From assembly GCA_015680905.1 (NCBI GenBank), contig CM027378.1, positions 54,647,501-54,711,500 on the forward strand: 64,000 bases of DNA, in the 5' to 3' direction. Both the position numbers and the translations under genes were made by a program. The notes beneath the pieces were generated by a model that saw nothing but the letters and a program-made list of their open reading frames with translations, did no database searches and was not told the DNA's origin. Each line of letters begins with the position of its first letter. Within the stretch, counting starts at the first letter, position 1. Of the stretch, positions 23,167 to 33,400 are shown piece after piece. Source of the stretch: Coptis chinensis. Taxonomy: Eukaryota; Streptophyta; Magnoliopsida; Ranunculales; Ranunculaceae.

Positions 23167-25011
23167 GGCTAATTTTTGAGGGAATGGTGGTTTCGCTCTA
23201 TATTTAGCGTATGGGTCGACTTGATGTGTAACCTTGGCTTTCTGTTTCTTAGGTTGTGGTTTAACTGGTACCTCTACGGTGGTAGGTTCTTGGTTTCTAT
23301 TTGATTATCTAGTTCGATATCCGGTGTAGAGAATCTTGATGGGGTAACTATAGGCATAGTTACTTTGTTATCAACCACTTTTCTAGAGCGGAGAGTGGTG
23401 ATGGCATTTAGGTCACCTACTATTGTCGTTTCCGTACTAGTATTACCGTTTACCGCAAAGGCTGTGTTTGTTGTTTTAGGGTTTGGTATCGCTTGTCCTA
23501 GAAACACGCCTTTTGGTTGGGCTTTCTCTTGGGCTAACTGTTGTATGCCCTGATTTATAGATTGTAATATCTGTTGGTTTGATTGAGTCATTGATTGGAA
23601 AAGTTGTTGGGTAACCTGTATAAAGGCGTCGATACGGTCGGTTGTGTAGGTGTAGTAGTCCGCGGTGGTGCATTTGGAACTATCTCACGTTGATTATTTA
23701 TAGGTGGGTTTTGATAGTTACTATTGTTAACCGGAACGATACCTCTATTGGTATTATAATTATTATAATTATTCTGACCTTGTGCTACACCTTGTCGTGT
23801 TTAAGCTTGGTTGTTATAATTATTATAATTTCCCGACCTTGTCCCTGTCCTTGCCTAGGTGGAGCTTGATTATAGTTGTTTGTTTGCCTAACATTTTGGT
23901 TATTAAACCTTGGAGTTGTAACTTGTTGATTGTTTCTCCAACTAAAGTTGGGATGTTGTCTCCATGGGGCATGAGGAATAGGATAGTTATTAATGGAGCA
24001 AACATTATCTTGCTCTAATTGTTGTTGTTTGTTCATGAGAGGACAATAGAAAGTCAATAGGTGCTTTCGGGACTCAAACAGAAATTACATGGGTTGGAGT
24101 TGACATTCATGACGGGAATAGGTTTTTGTTGAATAGAAATAGCCTTTACCTTTTTAGTTAGAGATTTGATTAAATTTTTAAGTTCTGGATCGGGTTTCAT
24201 CTCAAACATACCGGCGGCCTTAACTATTGAAGGCGAACTAGCGAGGCGGGGGATATCATCTCCCCCAATTGTTATTGCGTTTAGTTTGTTCTTCTAAAAA
24301 TTTGTAAGCCTCGAGGCTCCTTTACTTAGGAAACTACCCCATTCATTATGTCAAGGACTTCTTTATGGTGATGTTGAAGTCCTTTGAAAAGGCATGAACT
24401 AACGTGTCTTTTGCTAGGTTATGGTGTGGACACTCTATTAGCGGTCGGTGAAGCGATTCCAAGCCTCGAGAAAATGATTCATGAGGGGTTACGTGGAAGA
24501 AATGAATCTTGGAAAGCATTTCATCCATCTTTTAGGGGTGGGTAAAAATGTTCCATAAATAGGTGAACAAGTTTAGCCCACGAGTCCCTGAGTTAGGCTT
24601 GGGCAGTTAACCAAGATTTGCCTTATCGGCTAAGGTGAAGGAAATACCACCGGTTTAATTTGTTCGCACCAACCGTAGGATGATGGAATGTTGTAAGGAC
24701 TTGTTCAATCCTACTTGGCGATGTGTTGGTAAGGTTTTTCATGGCCTAAACCATGGAAAGCGGGTAACAAATTAAATATGTTTGGGGATTTGAAAATCCC
24801 CAATCGGTACGCTAGAACGATGCAAGATTTAGGGCTATCGCTTCAAAGCTTTGTAGAAGTCGGAGAGAGGAGTCTCTCTTTCTTCACCCATTATGTCGGT
24901 ATGGTTGGTGGGATAGTAGTTAGAGGTGTTGTGATTGGTATACTCGATATGTTTGTTTGTTGGCCCGGTTAATTACGTTCGGTGTTTTTCTCGACCGGAC
25001 CTTAATCTCAT
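23167..25011 (-). pseudogene. gag remnant, Ath-3
   Basis: Starts at the ATG at 25009-25011, in the context shared with 29490 and 53065. Recognisable are the capsid-like block (SKIHFFHVTPHESFSRGLES near 24450-24510), a knuckle region and a Q/N-rich stretch (23785-24057), and QQILQSINQGIQQLAQEKAQ (23500-23590). Heavily broken. Confidence 0.75.
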
Positions 25012-25541
25012 GCAAGTCTAAGTCTAAACACGAAAACAATCCAAACAATCTTGATATATTAGTATGAACCTCTAACGGAGATCGAGAGGTATGGAAGAAA
25101 GGAATACCGATAAGCGTCCTTACTTCGGCTTATGAATAACATCTTGTTTCTGGCGTGTTCGATGTAAATAACAAGTTAGAACATTTGAAAAAAAAAAACT
25201 TAAAAATCGAAGTTGAAACAAACCTGTAGAAATCCATAAAAATTTTGCATAGGGCGTGGGCGCTCCTTGTCCGATAAGTGGCTGGAATTGCTTTGGTATG
25301 AGGTCGGTCTCGAAGTCCGATAAAAGAGGGAGGGCGGTCGAAGTCGAACTATAGAGCAGCGGTAGCTCTTTAAGTAGCGATCATTTCCGTAATGTAATTA
25401 CGTCCGAATTTTTCAGCGGCTGAAAGCGAATAACCACGGTATGAATCAAACAAGGGTGGGTGGGTTTAATGGGACTTAAAAATGACTAATTCTACTATGA
25501 AAACAATGCTAAAGTGCAACTAAGATGGCAGCGGCGCCATT
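25012..25541 (-). other. Leader of Ath-3
   Basis: Non-coding leader between primer site and gag. It holds a decayed GC-rich array (about 25250-25370) and a plus-strand G-run motif of four GGG runs with short loops (25454-25473) close to the primer site, a good match to a G-quadruplex pattern on the first-strand cDNA sense. Confidence 0.6.
25524..25539 (-). other. Primer binding site (tRNA-Asp), Ath-3
   Basis: Minus strand TGGCGCCGCTGCCATC, two bases from the LTR end. From memory the 3' end of plant tRNA-Asp(GTC) calls for TGGCGCCGTTGCC, a match at 12 of the first 13 bases. A tRNA-Asp primer is usual for Athila-type elements. Confidence 0.9.
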
Positions 25542-27011
25542 TGATAAAACATAAAATGAATAGCTTACCTACGAAATTAACGATGAAATCAAAACGTAAG
25601 TAAACTAAAACTATTCTTAAGTGTCTATTTTATCAAAGATTTCTCTACTATCAATCCCTTGAGATATAGTGGAGTAAGAGGTTCATTCCACTCCTAGTGC
25701 TCTAGCATGGAATTGTTTTCTAATCTAATTACTCAGTCTTAAGTCAATGAGAGCTTTACGAAGGTGATATGCTACGATACTTACTGAATTTGATTACTTG
25801 AATTTAACTACGAATGCTATGGAAATATGATTGTACTTGAATCTAGATAAAGGATTAGAGGGGAAGTGAATCCACCTCGAATCCAACTTAATAGCCTAAC
25901 ATAGATTCTTGTATCTCGATTCTTACGTTCTTACGGCAAGAAATTCGAGTTCTAATCCCTAGTGTTCATGGCATTTCTACCGAGTACTAACTAGCATGTG
26001 AGGTCGTCCACCCATTCTCATGGCGAATCACGACCTTCTAGATTGGAATAGATTCTACAATGTTTCTACACTATACCACTAAGTTTTCATCAAGGCTTCA
26101 TCAACCCCTCTAATGGAGGTTTTAGCCTTGAGTCATCAAACCATCATTTCCCATTTCATTATAACTACACATCATATTAAAATTCTAACTTAACTAAATT
26201 AACTAACAATGGTTCAATCTATTTAAACTACTGAATGATAATCAACAAAATTAAAATTAGATCTATAAATTGAAATAACACAATTGAAATTGAGAAAACA
26301 ACTATTTTATTTATCTAATCAATCAAGAACAATGATTCAAAGACTTAATCTAAAACAAGAATTTAAAATGGAACTAAAGCTTAATTTAATTAATGAAAAC
26401 AGATCTAGAATTATCTATATTATTTTAGGTCTAACTAGCTACCATTAACAAAGAGCTAAACTTTGGTTTTTATACTTTCAGATCCAAAAATCGTGCATGG
26501 GCTTGGAGCCATGTTTTGGGCCAGAGAATTAGGCCCAAAACCCAATTCTTTCAGTCCAAAAAGACCTCTTCAGCTGCAGTTGGATTCCACAGACTTTTCG
26601 TCCACTTCTGCTCCTCTGATTGGGTCAAGGTTTAGACCATTGGAAAGCACTTTCCGAGCCAGTCGTTTTGACATAAGGTAGGCCCAATTCCGAGGTCTGA
26701 GTCCAAAGATACGGCTTTCGGAAGTTCTGCTGACTTGTGTGTTGTTTCAACCCGTGTCGACTTTTCAGCTTTTGACCGGGCTTTAGGAAGGCTTTATCTT
26801 TTTGAATCTTGGCCTTTAATCACGGAACTCCTTAGTAACCGATATTTTCTCCTTTATCTCACTAAAGTGGCACATTTCTGCACATAATGGACTTTGAAGC
26901 CTGAAATGCATAAAAACATGTAATCAGTGTTAACTCTTAATTATTACTCACATAATTGGTCCAAAAGTATGACTGTTAAAGGGTTAAAACTACAGTTTTG
27001 GGCTCTTATCA
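25542..27011 (-). repeat. 5' LTR of Ath-3
   Basis: 1470 bp, TGATAAAAC...TTATCA, followed at its high end by the duplication ACGAT (27012-27016). About 97-98 percent identical by eye to 12151-13612. Confidence 0.95.
26465..26686 (-). promoter_or_regulatory. Core promoter candidate in the Ath-3 5' LTR
   Basis: Minus-strand GTATAAAAACC at 26465-26475 is a TATA-like box. Upstream in reading direction are TGGGCC-type motifs in either orientation at 26498-26503, 26517-26522, 26532-26537 and 26681-26686. Site II elements of this type recruit TCP factors in proliferating-cell genes. The box and at least part of the cluster are kept in the LTRs of Ath-2 and Ath-5. Confidence 0.45.
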
Positions 27012-27016
27012 ACGAT
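27012..27016. repeat. Target-site duplication of Ath-3, right copy
   Basis: ACGAT, partner of 12146-12150. Confidence 0.95.
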
Positions 27017-27520
27017 TCTGGTAACTGTTTCATCATTTTAAAAACATTTACCTCAACAGAAAGATGGCCAAAAGATAAAGACATCTTACCATCGCGGCAA
27101 TTTATCAGCGCGTTGGCAGTTGCCAAGAAGGGACGCCCTAAGATGATCGGTACAGAGTCGTTAGCGACTTCTGTATCGAGGATAACAAAATCTGTAGGAT
27201 AGTAGAAATCCTAAACCTTAACAAGCACATTTTCCACTACACTCTTAGGATACTTTATAGACCTGTCCGCTAACTGCAACATCATTTTTGTAGGTTGCAT
27301 TTCTTGTAGACCTATTTGTTTATACAAATAAAACGGGAGTAAGTTAACACTCGCACCCAAGTCTAATAAAGCGGTCGTCGTGTAGGATTCTCCTAAGGTG
27401 CATTTTACAGTAGGACGACCAGGGTCCTTGTACTTAACAATTCCATTATTTTCTGATAAAGTTGGGAACTGTTCAGTTAGGAAGGCGTCTTTAGGTATGT
27501 TGGTCTTACGCCTAGTAGTT
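27017..27520 (-). pseudogene. Aspartic protease remnant, Ath-2
   Basis: Protease upstream of the Ath-3 insertion. The catalytic DLGAS lies at 27349-27363, followed by the ILGRPFLATANALINCRDGK region (27060-27150). It ends exactly at the Ath-3 target site, where the acidic linker begins. Broken. Confidence 0.85.
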
Positions 27521-29490
27521 CACAACTCCTTAAGAAACTTAGCGTGGTTAGGTAGCTTTTTAATAGCTTCGAGAAAAGGAAGGTTTATCGTTAGATTTTT
27601 GAAAATGTTCCTAATCTCCTCAAAGTTTGTATCCCTGGTTAGCAAGGCTAATTTCTGGGGAAATGGTGGTTTCGCTCTATATTTAGCGTATGGCTCAACT
27701 GGATGTCTAACCTTGGGTATCTGTTTCTTAGGTTGTGGTTTAACTGGTACCTCTACAGTGGTAGGCTCTTCAGTTTCTATTTTGGTATCTAGTTCGATAT
27801 TCGGTGTAGGGACTACTGGTGGGGTAACTATAGGCATAGTTACTTTGTTATCAACCACTTTACCAGAACGGAGAGTGGTGATGGCATTTAGCTCACCTAC
27901 GGTTGTAGTTTCCATACTAGTATTACCATTTACCTCAAAGGCTGTGTTTGTTGTTTTAGGGTTTGATATCGTTTGGCCTGGAAACACGCCTTTTGGTTGG
28001 GCTTTCTCTTGGGCTAACTGTTGTATGCCCCGATTTATGGATTGTAAGATCTGTTGGTTCGATTGAGTCATTGATTGGAAAAGTTATTGGGTAACCTGTA
28101 TAAAGGTATCGATACGATCCGGTTGTGTAGGTGCAGTAGTCATAGGTGGTGCGACTGGAACTATCTCACATTGATTATTTATGGGTGGGTTGTGATAGTT
28201 ATTATTGTTAACTGGAACGATACCTCTATTGGTATTATAACTATTATAATTACCTTGACCTTGTGGTTGCACTTGGTTGTTATAATTATTATAATTCCCC
28301 TGACCTTGTCCTTGTCCTTGCCTAGGTGGAGCTTGGTTATAATTGTTTGCTTGCCTAACATTTTGGTTATTAAACCCTAGAGGTGTAACTTGTTGATTGT
28401 TTCGCCAACCGAAGTTGGGATTTTGTCTCCATGGGGCATTAGGAATAGGATAGCTATTAATGGAGCAAACATTATCTTGCTCTGATTGTTGTTGTTCATA
28501 GGCGAGAGGACAATAGGAGTCAGGGTGCTCAGGACTCAAACAGAAATTACATGGGTTGGAGTTGACATTCATGATGGGGATAGGCTTTTGTTGAACAGAA
28601 ATAGCCTCTACCTTTTTAGTTAGAGATTTGATTAAAATTTTAAATTCTGGATTGGGTTTCATCTCAAACATACCGGCGGCGTTAACTGTTGAAGAAAAAC
28701 TGGCAGAGAGGGGTATATCATCACTACCCCCCAATTATTATTAGCTTTAGTTTGATCTTCTAAAATTTGTAAGCCTCAGGGGCTCCTTTACTTAGGAAAC
28801 TACCCCATTCATTATGTCAAGGACTTCTTTATGGTGGTGTAGAAGTCCTTTGAAAAAGGCACGAACTAACGCGGTTTTTCGCTAGGTTATGATGTGGACA
28901 TTCTATAAGGAGATCGGTGAAGCGATTCCAAGCCTCTGAAAATGATTCATGAGGATTTTGTCGAAAGAAATGAATTTTGGAAAGCATCTCATCCGTCTTT
29001 AGGGGTGGGTAAAAATGTTCCATAAATAGTGAACAAGTTTAGCCCCGAGAGTCCACAAAATTAGGCTTGGGCGCAGTTAACCAAAGGCGCGCCTTATCGG
29101 CTAAGGTGAAGGGAAATACCCTCGGTTTAATTTGTTCCGCACCAACCGTAGGATGGTGGAATCTTTATAAGGACTTGTTCAATCCTACGCGTAATGTCGA
29201 TAAGGTTTTTCATGGTCTAAACCATGAAAAATGGGTAACAAATTAAATATGTTTGGGGGGATTCGAAAATCCCCCACTGGGTCTGCTAGAACGATGCAAG
29301 ATTTAGGGCTATCACTCAAGGCTTTGTAAAAGTCGGAGAGAGGAGTCTCTCTTTCTTCAGCCATTATGTCAGGTGTGGTGTGTAGAATAGTAGCTAGAGG
29401 TGTAGTGATTGGTATACTAGATAGACGTGTTTGTTGACATTGACGGTTAATTATGTTCGGTGTTTTTCTCCGACCAGACCTCAATCTCAT
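27521..29490 (-). pseudogene. gag remnant with CCHC knuckle and Q/N-rich tract, Ath-2
   Basis: The ATG at 29488-29490 starts MRLRSGRRKTPN. Then come EERETPLSDFYKALSDSP and IPPNIFNLLPIFHGLDHEKP, a capsid-like block with KIHFFRQNPHESFSEAWNRF (28880-28990), a CX2CX4HX4C zinc knuckle (CNFCLSPEHPDSYC, 28510-28551), a strongly Q/N/G-rich stretch (about 28175-28480, with repeats such as QGQGQGQGNYNNYNN), and the conserved NLPFLEAIKKLPNHAKFLKE block before protease. In the family Gag forms the particle and the knuckle binds RNA. Broken, several breaks. Confidence 0.85.
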
Positions 29491-29719
29491 GCAAGGGTAA
29501 GTCTAAACACGACAACACTCCAAACAATCTTTATATACTAGTATAAACCTCTAACTGGAGATGCGAGGTGTGGAAGAAATGAGTACTTGAATGCCTCCTT
29601 GCTTTGCTTACGAATAGCGTCTTGTTTACGCGTGCTCAGTGTGTATAACAAGTTAGAACACTGAAAACTTGAAGAAATGGAAAATTTGAAACAAACCTGA
29701 GGAAATCGGGCAATTTCAG

Positions 29720-29945
29720 CAGAGGGTGCAGGTGCGCTTAGGACAACTCGGAGTTCCAAGTCTTTGTGCGCAGGTGGCGCTAGCGCTCGTTTTAGGCACA
29801 GGTGCGCTCAGGACTTGTCTGATGTCCAGTGTTTGAGCGCAGGTGGCGCTCTGTATGGGCGCAGGTGCGCTCCGTACAAAAATGAATTTCCAGGCGTTTG
29901 AGCGCAGGTAGCGCTCTATTTGGGCGCTGGAGGTGCGCTCCGTGT
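29720..29945 (-). repeat. GC-rich minisatellite in gag leader (Ath-2)
   Basis: The clearest array of the GGGCGCAGGTGCGCTC-type unit: about seven imperfect units with spacers of 20-40 bases, directly before gag in reading direction. It stands out against the AT-rich surroundings. Confidence 0.75.
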
Positions 29946-30003
29946 ATTTTCGCGATGAAAATTTTAAGTACTGAAATGGACAACCATAGTATGAATCAAA
30001 CAA

Positions 30004-30023
30004 GGGTGGGTGGGTTTAATGGG
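30004..30023 (+). other. Possible G-quadruplex in leader (Ath-2)
   Basis: Four GGG runs with loops of 1, 1 and 6 bases on the strand opposite to the element RNA, about 50 bases from the primer site. The same motif is at 25454-25473, 53484-53503 and, looser, 45335-45358; a duplicate is at 30104-30123. Confidence 0.6.
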
Positions 30024-30072
30024 ACTTAAAAATGACTAATTATACTATGAAACCAATGCTAAAAGGAACTAA

Positions 30073-30088
30073 GATGGCAGCGGCGCCA
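30073..30088 (-). other. Primer binding site (tRNA-Asp), Ath-2
   Basis: TGGCGCCGCTGCCATC on the minus strand, identical to the sites at 25524-25539, 45408-45423 and 53553-53568. Here it is followed by only a few bases of LTR before the sequence changes. Confidence 0.9.
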
Positions 30089-30090
30089 TT

Positions 30091-30207
30091 TGATATCAAA
30101 CAAGGGTGGGTGGGTTTAATGGGACCAAAAATATAGATAATTCTAGATCTAGTTTTAATTGTTTTTAATTAAGTTTAGTTTCATTTTCATTCCTTGTTTT
30201 AGATTAA
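30091..30207. other. Rearranged junction with inverted LTR fragment
   Basis: Where the 5' LTR of Ath-2 should begin there are instead about 30 bases repeating the leader (30094-30123 equals 29994-30023), then an inverted piece of LTR (30122-30205) that is the near-exact reverse complement of about 2500-2585 in the 3' LTR of Ath-2. Ath-4 sequence starts immediately after. This looks like repair of a break or a template switch. The Ath-2-specific form of the fragment points to a local donor. Confidence 0.75.
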
Positions 30208-30830
30208 GGAGATTTCATAGCAACCAAATACACTACTAAACTCCTTGAAGTGAGTGCGGAAAACCTCAGAAAACATAATTGGAGTTGTGTTGAGGTAAAG
30301 GCGCGGGCGCGCTTATAATAACTTATGGAAGGGCGCAGGCGCGCTCAACTCTAACTCTGCGTTCCAAGTCCTTGGTCGTGGGCGCGCTCTGTTATAAGGC
30401 AACAGAGAGAGCGTGCGCGCTCCGAGTGCTGTATGTGGTGTGAAGTGAAAGATGTAAGTTAGAGGTGTGGTGTGAAGTTTATGGTGTGCCATGTATTTAT
30501 AGAGCACTAGTTTCTTAATCTAAGTTTCTCAAGTTGCCCAAATTGTTAAGGCAATATGATGGAAAAAGAAAATTTCTAATACCAAAATAGAAACAGGCTC
30601 CAAAATCAAACCTATAGCTTTTAGGCTGGAATTAAAAATACTAATCATCCAAATTTATAATCCTTGAGGTTGCACAAACCAAGAGTAGCTAATTCTAGCT
30701 ACACCATATTAGCAACATGCTCACACAAATCATATTCTCAAAACCTTGCAATCTTAAATTCCAAATACAGGTGGATAGGGTAAAATACAATGCTAAACAA
30801 ATAATGTCACCCCCAAACAAGTCGGGAAGG
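30208..30830 (-). promoter_or_regulatory. ORF-Y leader of Ath-4
   Basis: Retains the GC-rich array (30296-30425), a TATA-like minus-strand CTATAAATACAT (30493-30504) and the GTTTGGGGGTGAC tract (about 30803-30815). ORF-Y itself is missing beyond the junction. The layout matches 6001-6609 of Ath-2. Confidence 0.5.
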
Positions 30831-30994
30831 TGGGATTCATAAAAAATAGATAGCATGCTCAGACAAAAAATTAATTAACTCAAAATTCAAATAACAACCA
30901 AATACATAATCCAATATTAACTACTTAACTAAACAACTAGGAATCAAATTCTACTAAAAACAAATAGGGAAATTTCCTAAAAACAATACAACAA

Positions 30995-33400
30995 CTAGTC
31001 ATGAGATGAGGATGGGCCAGAGCCATCCGTCCTACAATTATGACGCTCATGTCTTCCAGAGTCAGCATAAGAAGAAACCTCATAAGGTGGCAGGCATCAT
31101 AAAACTTCTACTTGAAACGTGCGTTGTTGCTCCATAAAAACATCCATGGCTTCCCTGTAGGAACCGTTATGGTAGCACCGAATGATTTACGAACCGCAAA
31201 CACCCACACACAGCGGAATAAGGGGTGTCCACAGTTTGGTTAGAAATAATACCTTTAGATCAGTTGTGATAACTCTGAGAATCTAAGCTCTATGAATCAG
31301 CAACCTCTTGATCTTTTATTGTATTCCTATCCTTAGAATGGACGTTGTGTGGGCAACGATCTACTACCCTCTTCTTTCTCTACTGGCCTCTCTCTCTCAC
31401 AAAATTGGAACCGATTTTGGATCTACTTTTTTTTTTAGCAAAACCTTGAGAAAAATGGCCAGAGAAAGAGGTTTCTATTTATAGGCTACAACAGGGACCA
31501 TGAGGAGAAATCATGGTTAAGTCTCCTGACGGGCTTGGGATTCCCATGTTAGCCCAGAACACACGGCCCAAGTCCGTCAACAAATGGCTTATTCCACTAA
31601 AGGCCATTGTTACACTACCACCTTAATCCCAAATTACGTCTTACGTTTATGGGCTCCATATTATATGTTCGTTGATCTCCCCGTGTTTAAGATATCGAAT
31701 GCCCATTGATTAAGCCAAGTTACTGACAACAACATTAATCAACTTCTTATGTCCTTGAGTAGTACCACTCAACCTCATTGTCATGTCGGATTAAATCCAC
31801 CTACAGGGTTTACATGACAATCCTTATGAGCTCCTCAAGGGGACATCATTAACCCGACTTCCTGCGGGTCACGGATTCCTTCTATAATCAACAGCACACC
31901 TTACATACAATGTCATTACCCAATCCATCGAGTTTGTTGATTCACAAATGAATCTCACTCATTGATGATTTAAAGTAATGTACAATGCACGTAAGTGCCC
32001 GTTATTATATCCGGATTAAGAGGACAAGCATCTATAATAACAGAGGTGTCTGTTCTCATATATAGTCAGTATAAAGAGAAACAACCTCACTTGGTCCTGT
32101 TCAATACACACAAAGTGTACTAGTGTAATCCTGTAGTCAAGATAGACTAATACCAGATTATACTACAACCTTACCAATGGTTTGTCCAAATCCATCTAGG
32201 TTGTGAACGTTTACTTATACTTTATAAGGTACTGATGATATGACCTTCTGTGTGTCACCACACACCATATCATCTACAACATAAAGTATTAGACACATGC
32301 ATATAACTAATAACATATATAATATGCATAACATTTGCCCATATGATTCTCATTCAAAATATAAAGAATTAGAGTTAATACAAAAGTAATGCTTTTAGTA
32401 TATAACCCTATCATTCCCAACGTGCATTATTACTCTCGAAGAGAGTCTCCATTTTAGCCTGGAAGTTTGCTTGGCTACGGACAATAGTACATTGCCTAGT
32501 CTGGATAGCCTCACAGAGGTCATTCAGAGAACGTTGGCCTGTACAAATCGTCTCATACTCGTTATGGAAAGTTTGCCGGCGACAATGAAGTAATGAGACG
32601 CGAGCTATATCCGTAGTAGCCCTTTCCAAAGCGTCTACATCAAAACATGACTTGTCTTCATCATCTTCCTCATCCGATACCATCTCAGCACCCAAAACCT
32701 CAGGCAAATACCACTCCCTTTGATTACACTCCCGATAAATACGTGCATTTTCATGCAACTTCAACATCACTTTACTAGTCTTCGGAACACATCCCCAATA
32801 CATCATAATCTTCGTAATCAAAGTAGGGAAGGCTGGGGTATAGTTACCAACCGATCTAATCTCACTTATCAAAAAGTAAAGGATGCAAAACGCATACCTC
32901 TTGTTCTAAAGGATCCAGAAAGTGTGCAGATAATTCAAATTGATGTCACTTGTTTTCATGGTGGCAATAATATTCATGCCAATCCACTGAGCCACAGCCA
33001 GCTGGTTCTATCTCAGAGATGTCTGACGAACACAAAGCGAGTTCGGATTGTAAATTCCTTCCAATACAGTCTCCGTCATCAAAGGAACAATTCCACCAAA
33101 CTAAGATTCTTGCATTGTGAGTATGATTAGTCTTTGGCCAATGCCCATAATCTCAGACAACACTGATGTAGTCAATTCCTTCCGACTACCATTCACCCTT
33201 ACAAAATTCCTATGACCCTCAATCTCCCTCTTCTTATAAAAATCATACACCAAATCAGTGTGATAAAAGTCCTCCGTAGTATACCACAACCTTTCCCACC
33301 TCCTAATTTCCATTTCAGTATAAAAAAAGGGTGAAAATTGTGTTTGGTTAAAAGCTTGTTCCAGAAGAATCTTTGGGGTTTAAGGAGCCATTGAGTTTTG
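30995..33400 (-). pseudogene. ORF-X remnant, Ath-4 (split by a solo LTR)
   Basis: Best view of the N-terminal part: EIRRWERLWYTTEDFYHTDL, LVYDFYKKREIEG, NFVRVNGSRKELTTSVLSEI (33313-33101). The C-terminal half (32872-32411) has FPTLITKIMMYWG, an acidic stretch (DEEDDEDKSCFDVDALERAT) and a region with heptad-like spacing. The solo LTR 31156-32413 separates off the last 50 or so codons. GC-rich units precede it at 33487-33535. Broken. Confidence 0.7.
31156..32413 (-). repeat. Solo LTR SoL-1
   Basis: 1258 bp, ends TGATAGG...CCTACA in its own direction (minus), flanked by perfect 5-bp duplications TTCCC (31151-31155 and 32414-32418). No internal region. A TATA-like CTATAAATAG on the minus strand is near 31475-31484. 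The same family occurs at 35182-36441, 61918-63173 and 61350-63521. I cannot assign it to copia or gypsy from an LTR alone. It sits in ORF-X of Ath-4. Confidence 0.9.

Larger units (their letters stand above)
12151..27011 (-). mobile_element. Ath-3, structurally complete Athila-type element
   Basis: 14,861 bp with LTRs of 1462 and 1470 bp, both ending TGATAA...TTATCA, a tRNA-Asp primer site, polypurine tract, and ACGAT on both sides. It sits inside the linker between protease and RT of Ath-2. By eye the LTRs differ at roughly 35 positions (about 2.4 percent). At commonly used plant rates of 0.7-1.3 x 10^-8 per site per year that is about 1-2 million years. The domain order is gag, protease, RT, RNase H, integrase, ORF-X, ORF-Y. 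The frame looks whole but the coding region is broken, with well over twenty breaks, far more than the LTRs would suggest. Confidence 0.95.
1706..30090 (-). mobile_element. Ath-2, Athila-type element split by Ath-3
   Basis: This is the outer element. Its parts in reading order are: primer site (30073-30088), leader, gag (29490 downward), protease, then an interruption by Ath-3 (12151-27011), then RT, RNase H, integrase (to 8961), ORF-X, ORF-Y, 3' module, polypurine tract and 3' LTR (about 1706-3163). Without Ath-3 it is about 13.5 kb. The 5' LTR is essentially gone: the leader runs into a rearranged junction at 30091. It is broken, with probably more than ten breaks, although integrase keeps a 315-codon open stretch. 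It is older than Ath-3 and younger than Ath-1. Confidence 0.85.

Noticed and set aside
25524-25539. A tRNA-Asp gene at the primer sites
   Set aside because: Only the 3' acceptor complement (about 13 bases) matches; no cloverleaf is present.
27398-28066. 222-codon plus-strand frame in Ath-2
   Set aside because: Exactly antisense to gag and protease of Ath-2; its Gly/Val/Ser-rich sequence is the complement of the coding strand.
29720-29945. GC-rich array as a CRISPR array
   Set aside because: Units are short, imperfect and unevenly spaced in a plant retrotransposon leader.
30208-30830. This stretch as the 5' leader of Ath-2
   Set aside because: It matches the ORF-Y leader (TATA-like box, AAGGCAAT region, G-tract) and continues into ORF-X of Ath-4; the Ath-2 leader ends at the primer site at 30088.
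31156-32413. The SoL repeats as DNA transposons with terminal inverted repeats
   Set aside because: The ends TGATAGGGTT and TGTAGGAACC are not convincing inverted repeats; TG...CA ends, 5-bp duplications and a TATA box at the expected place fit a solo LTR better.
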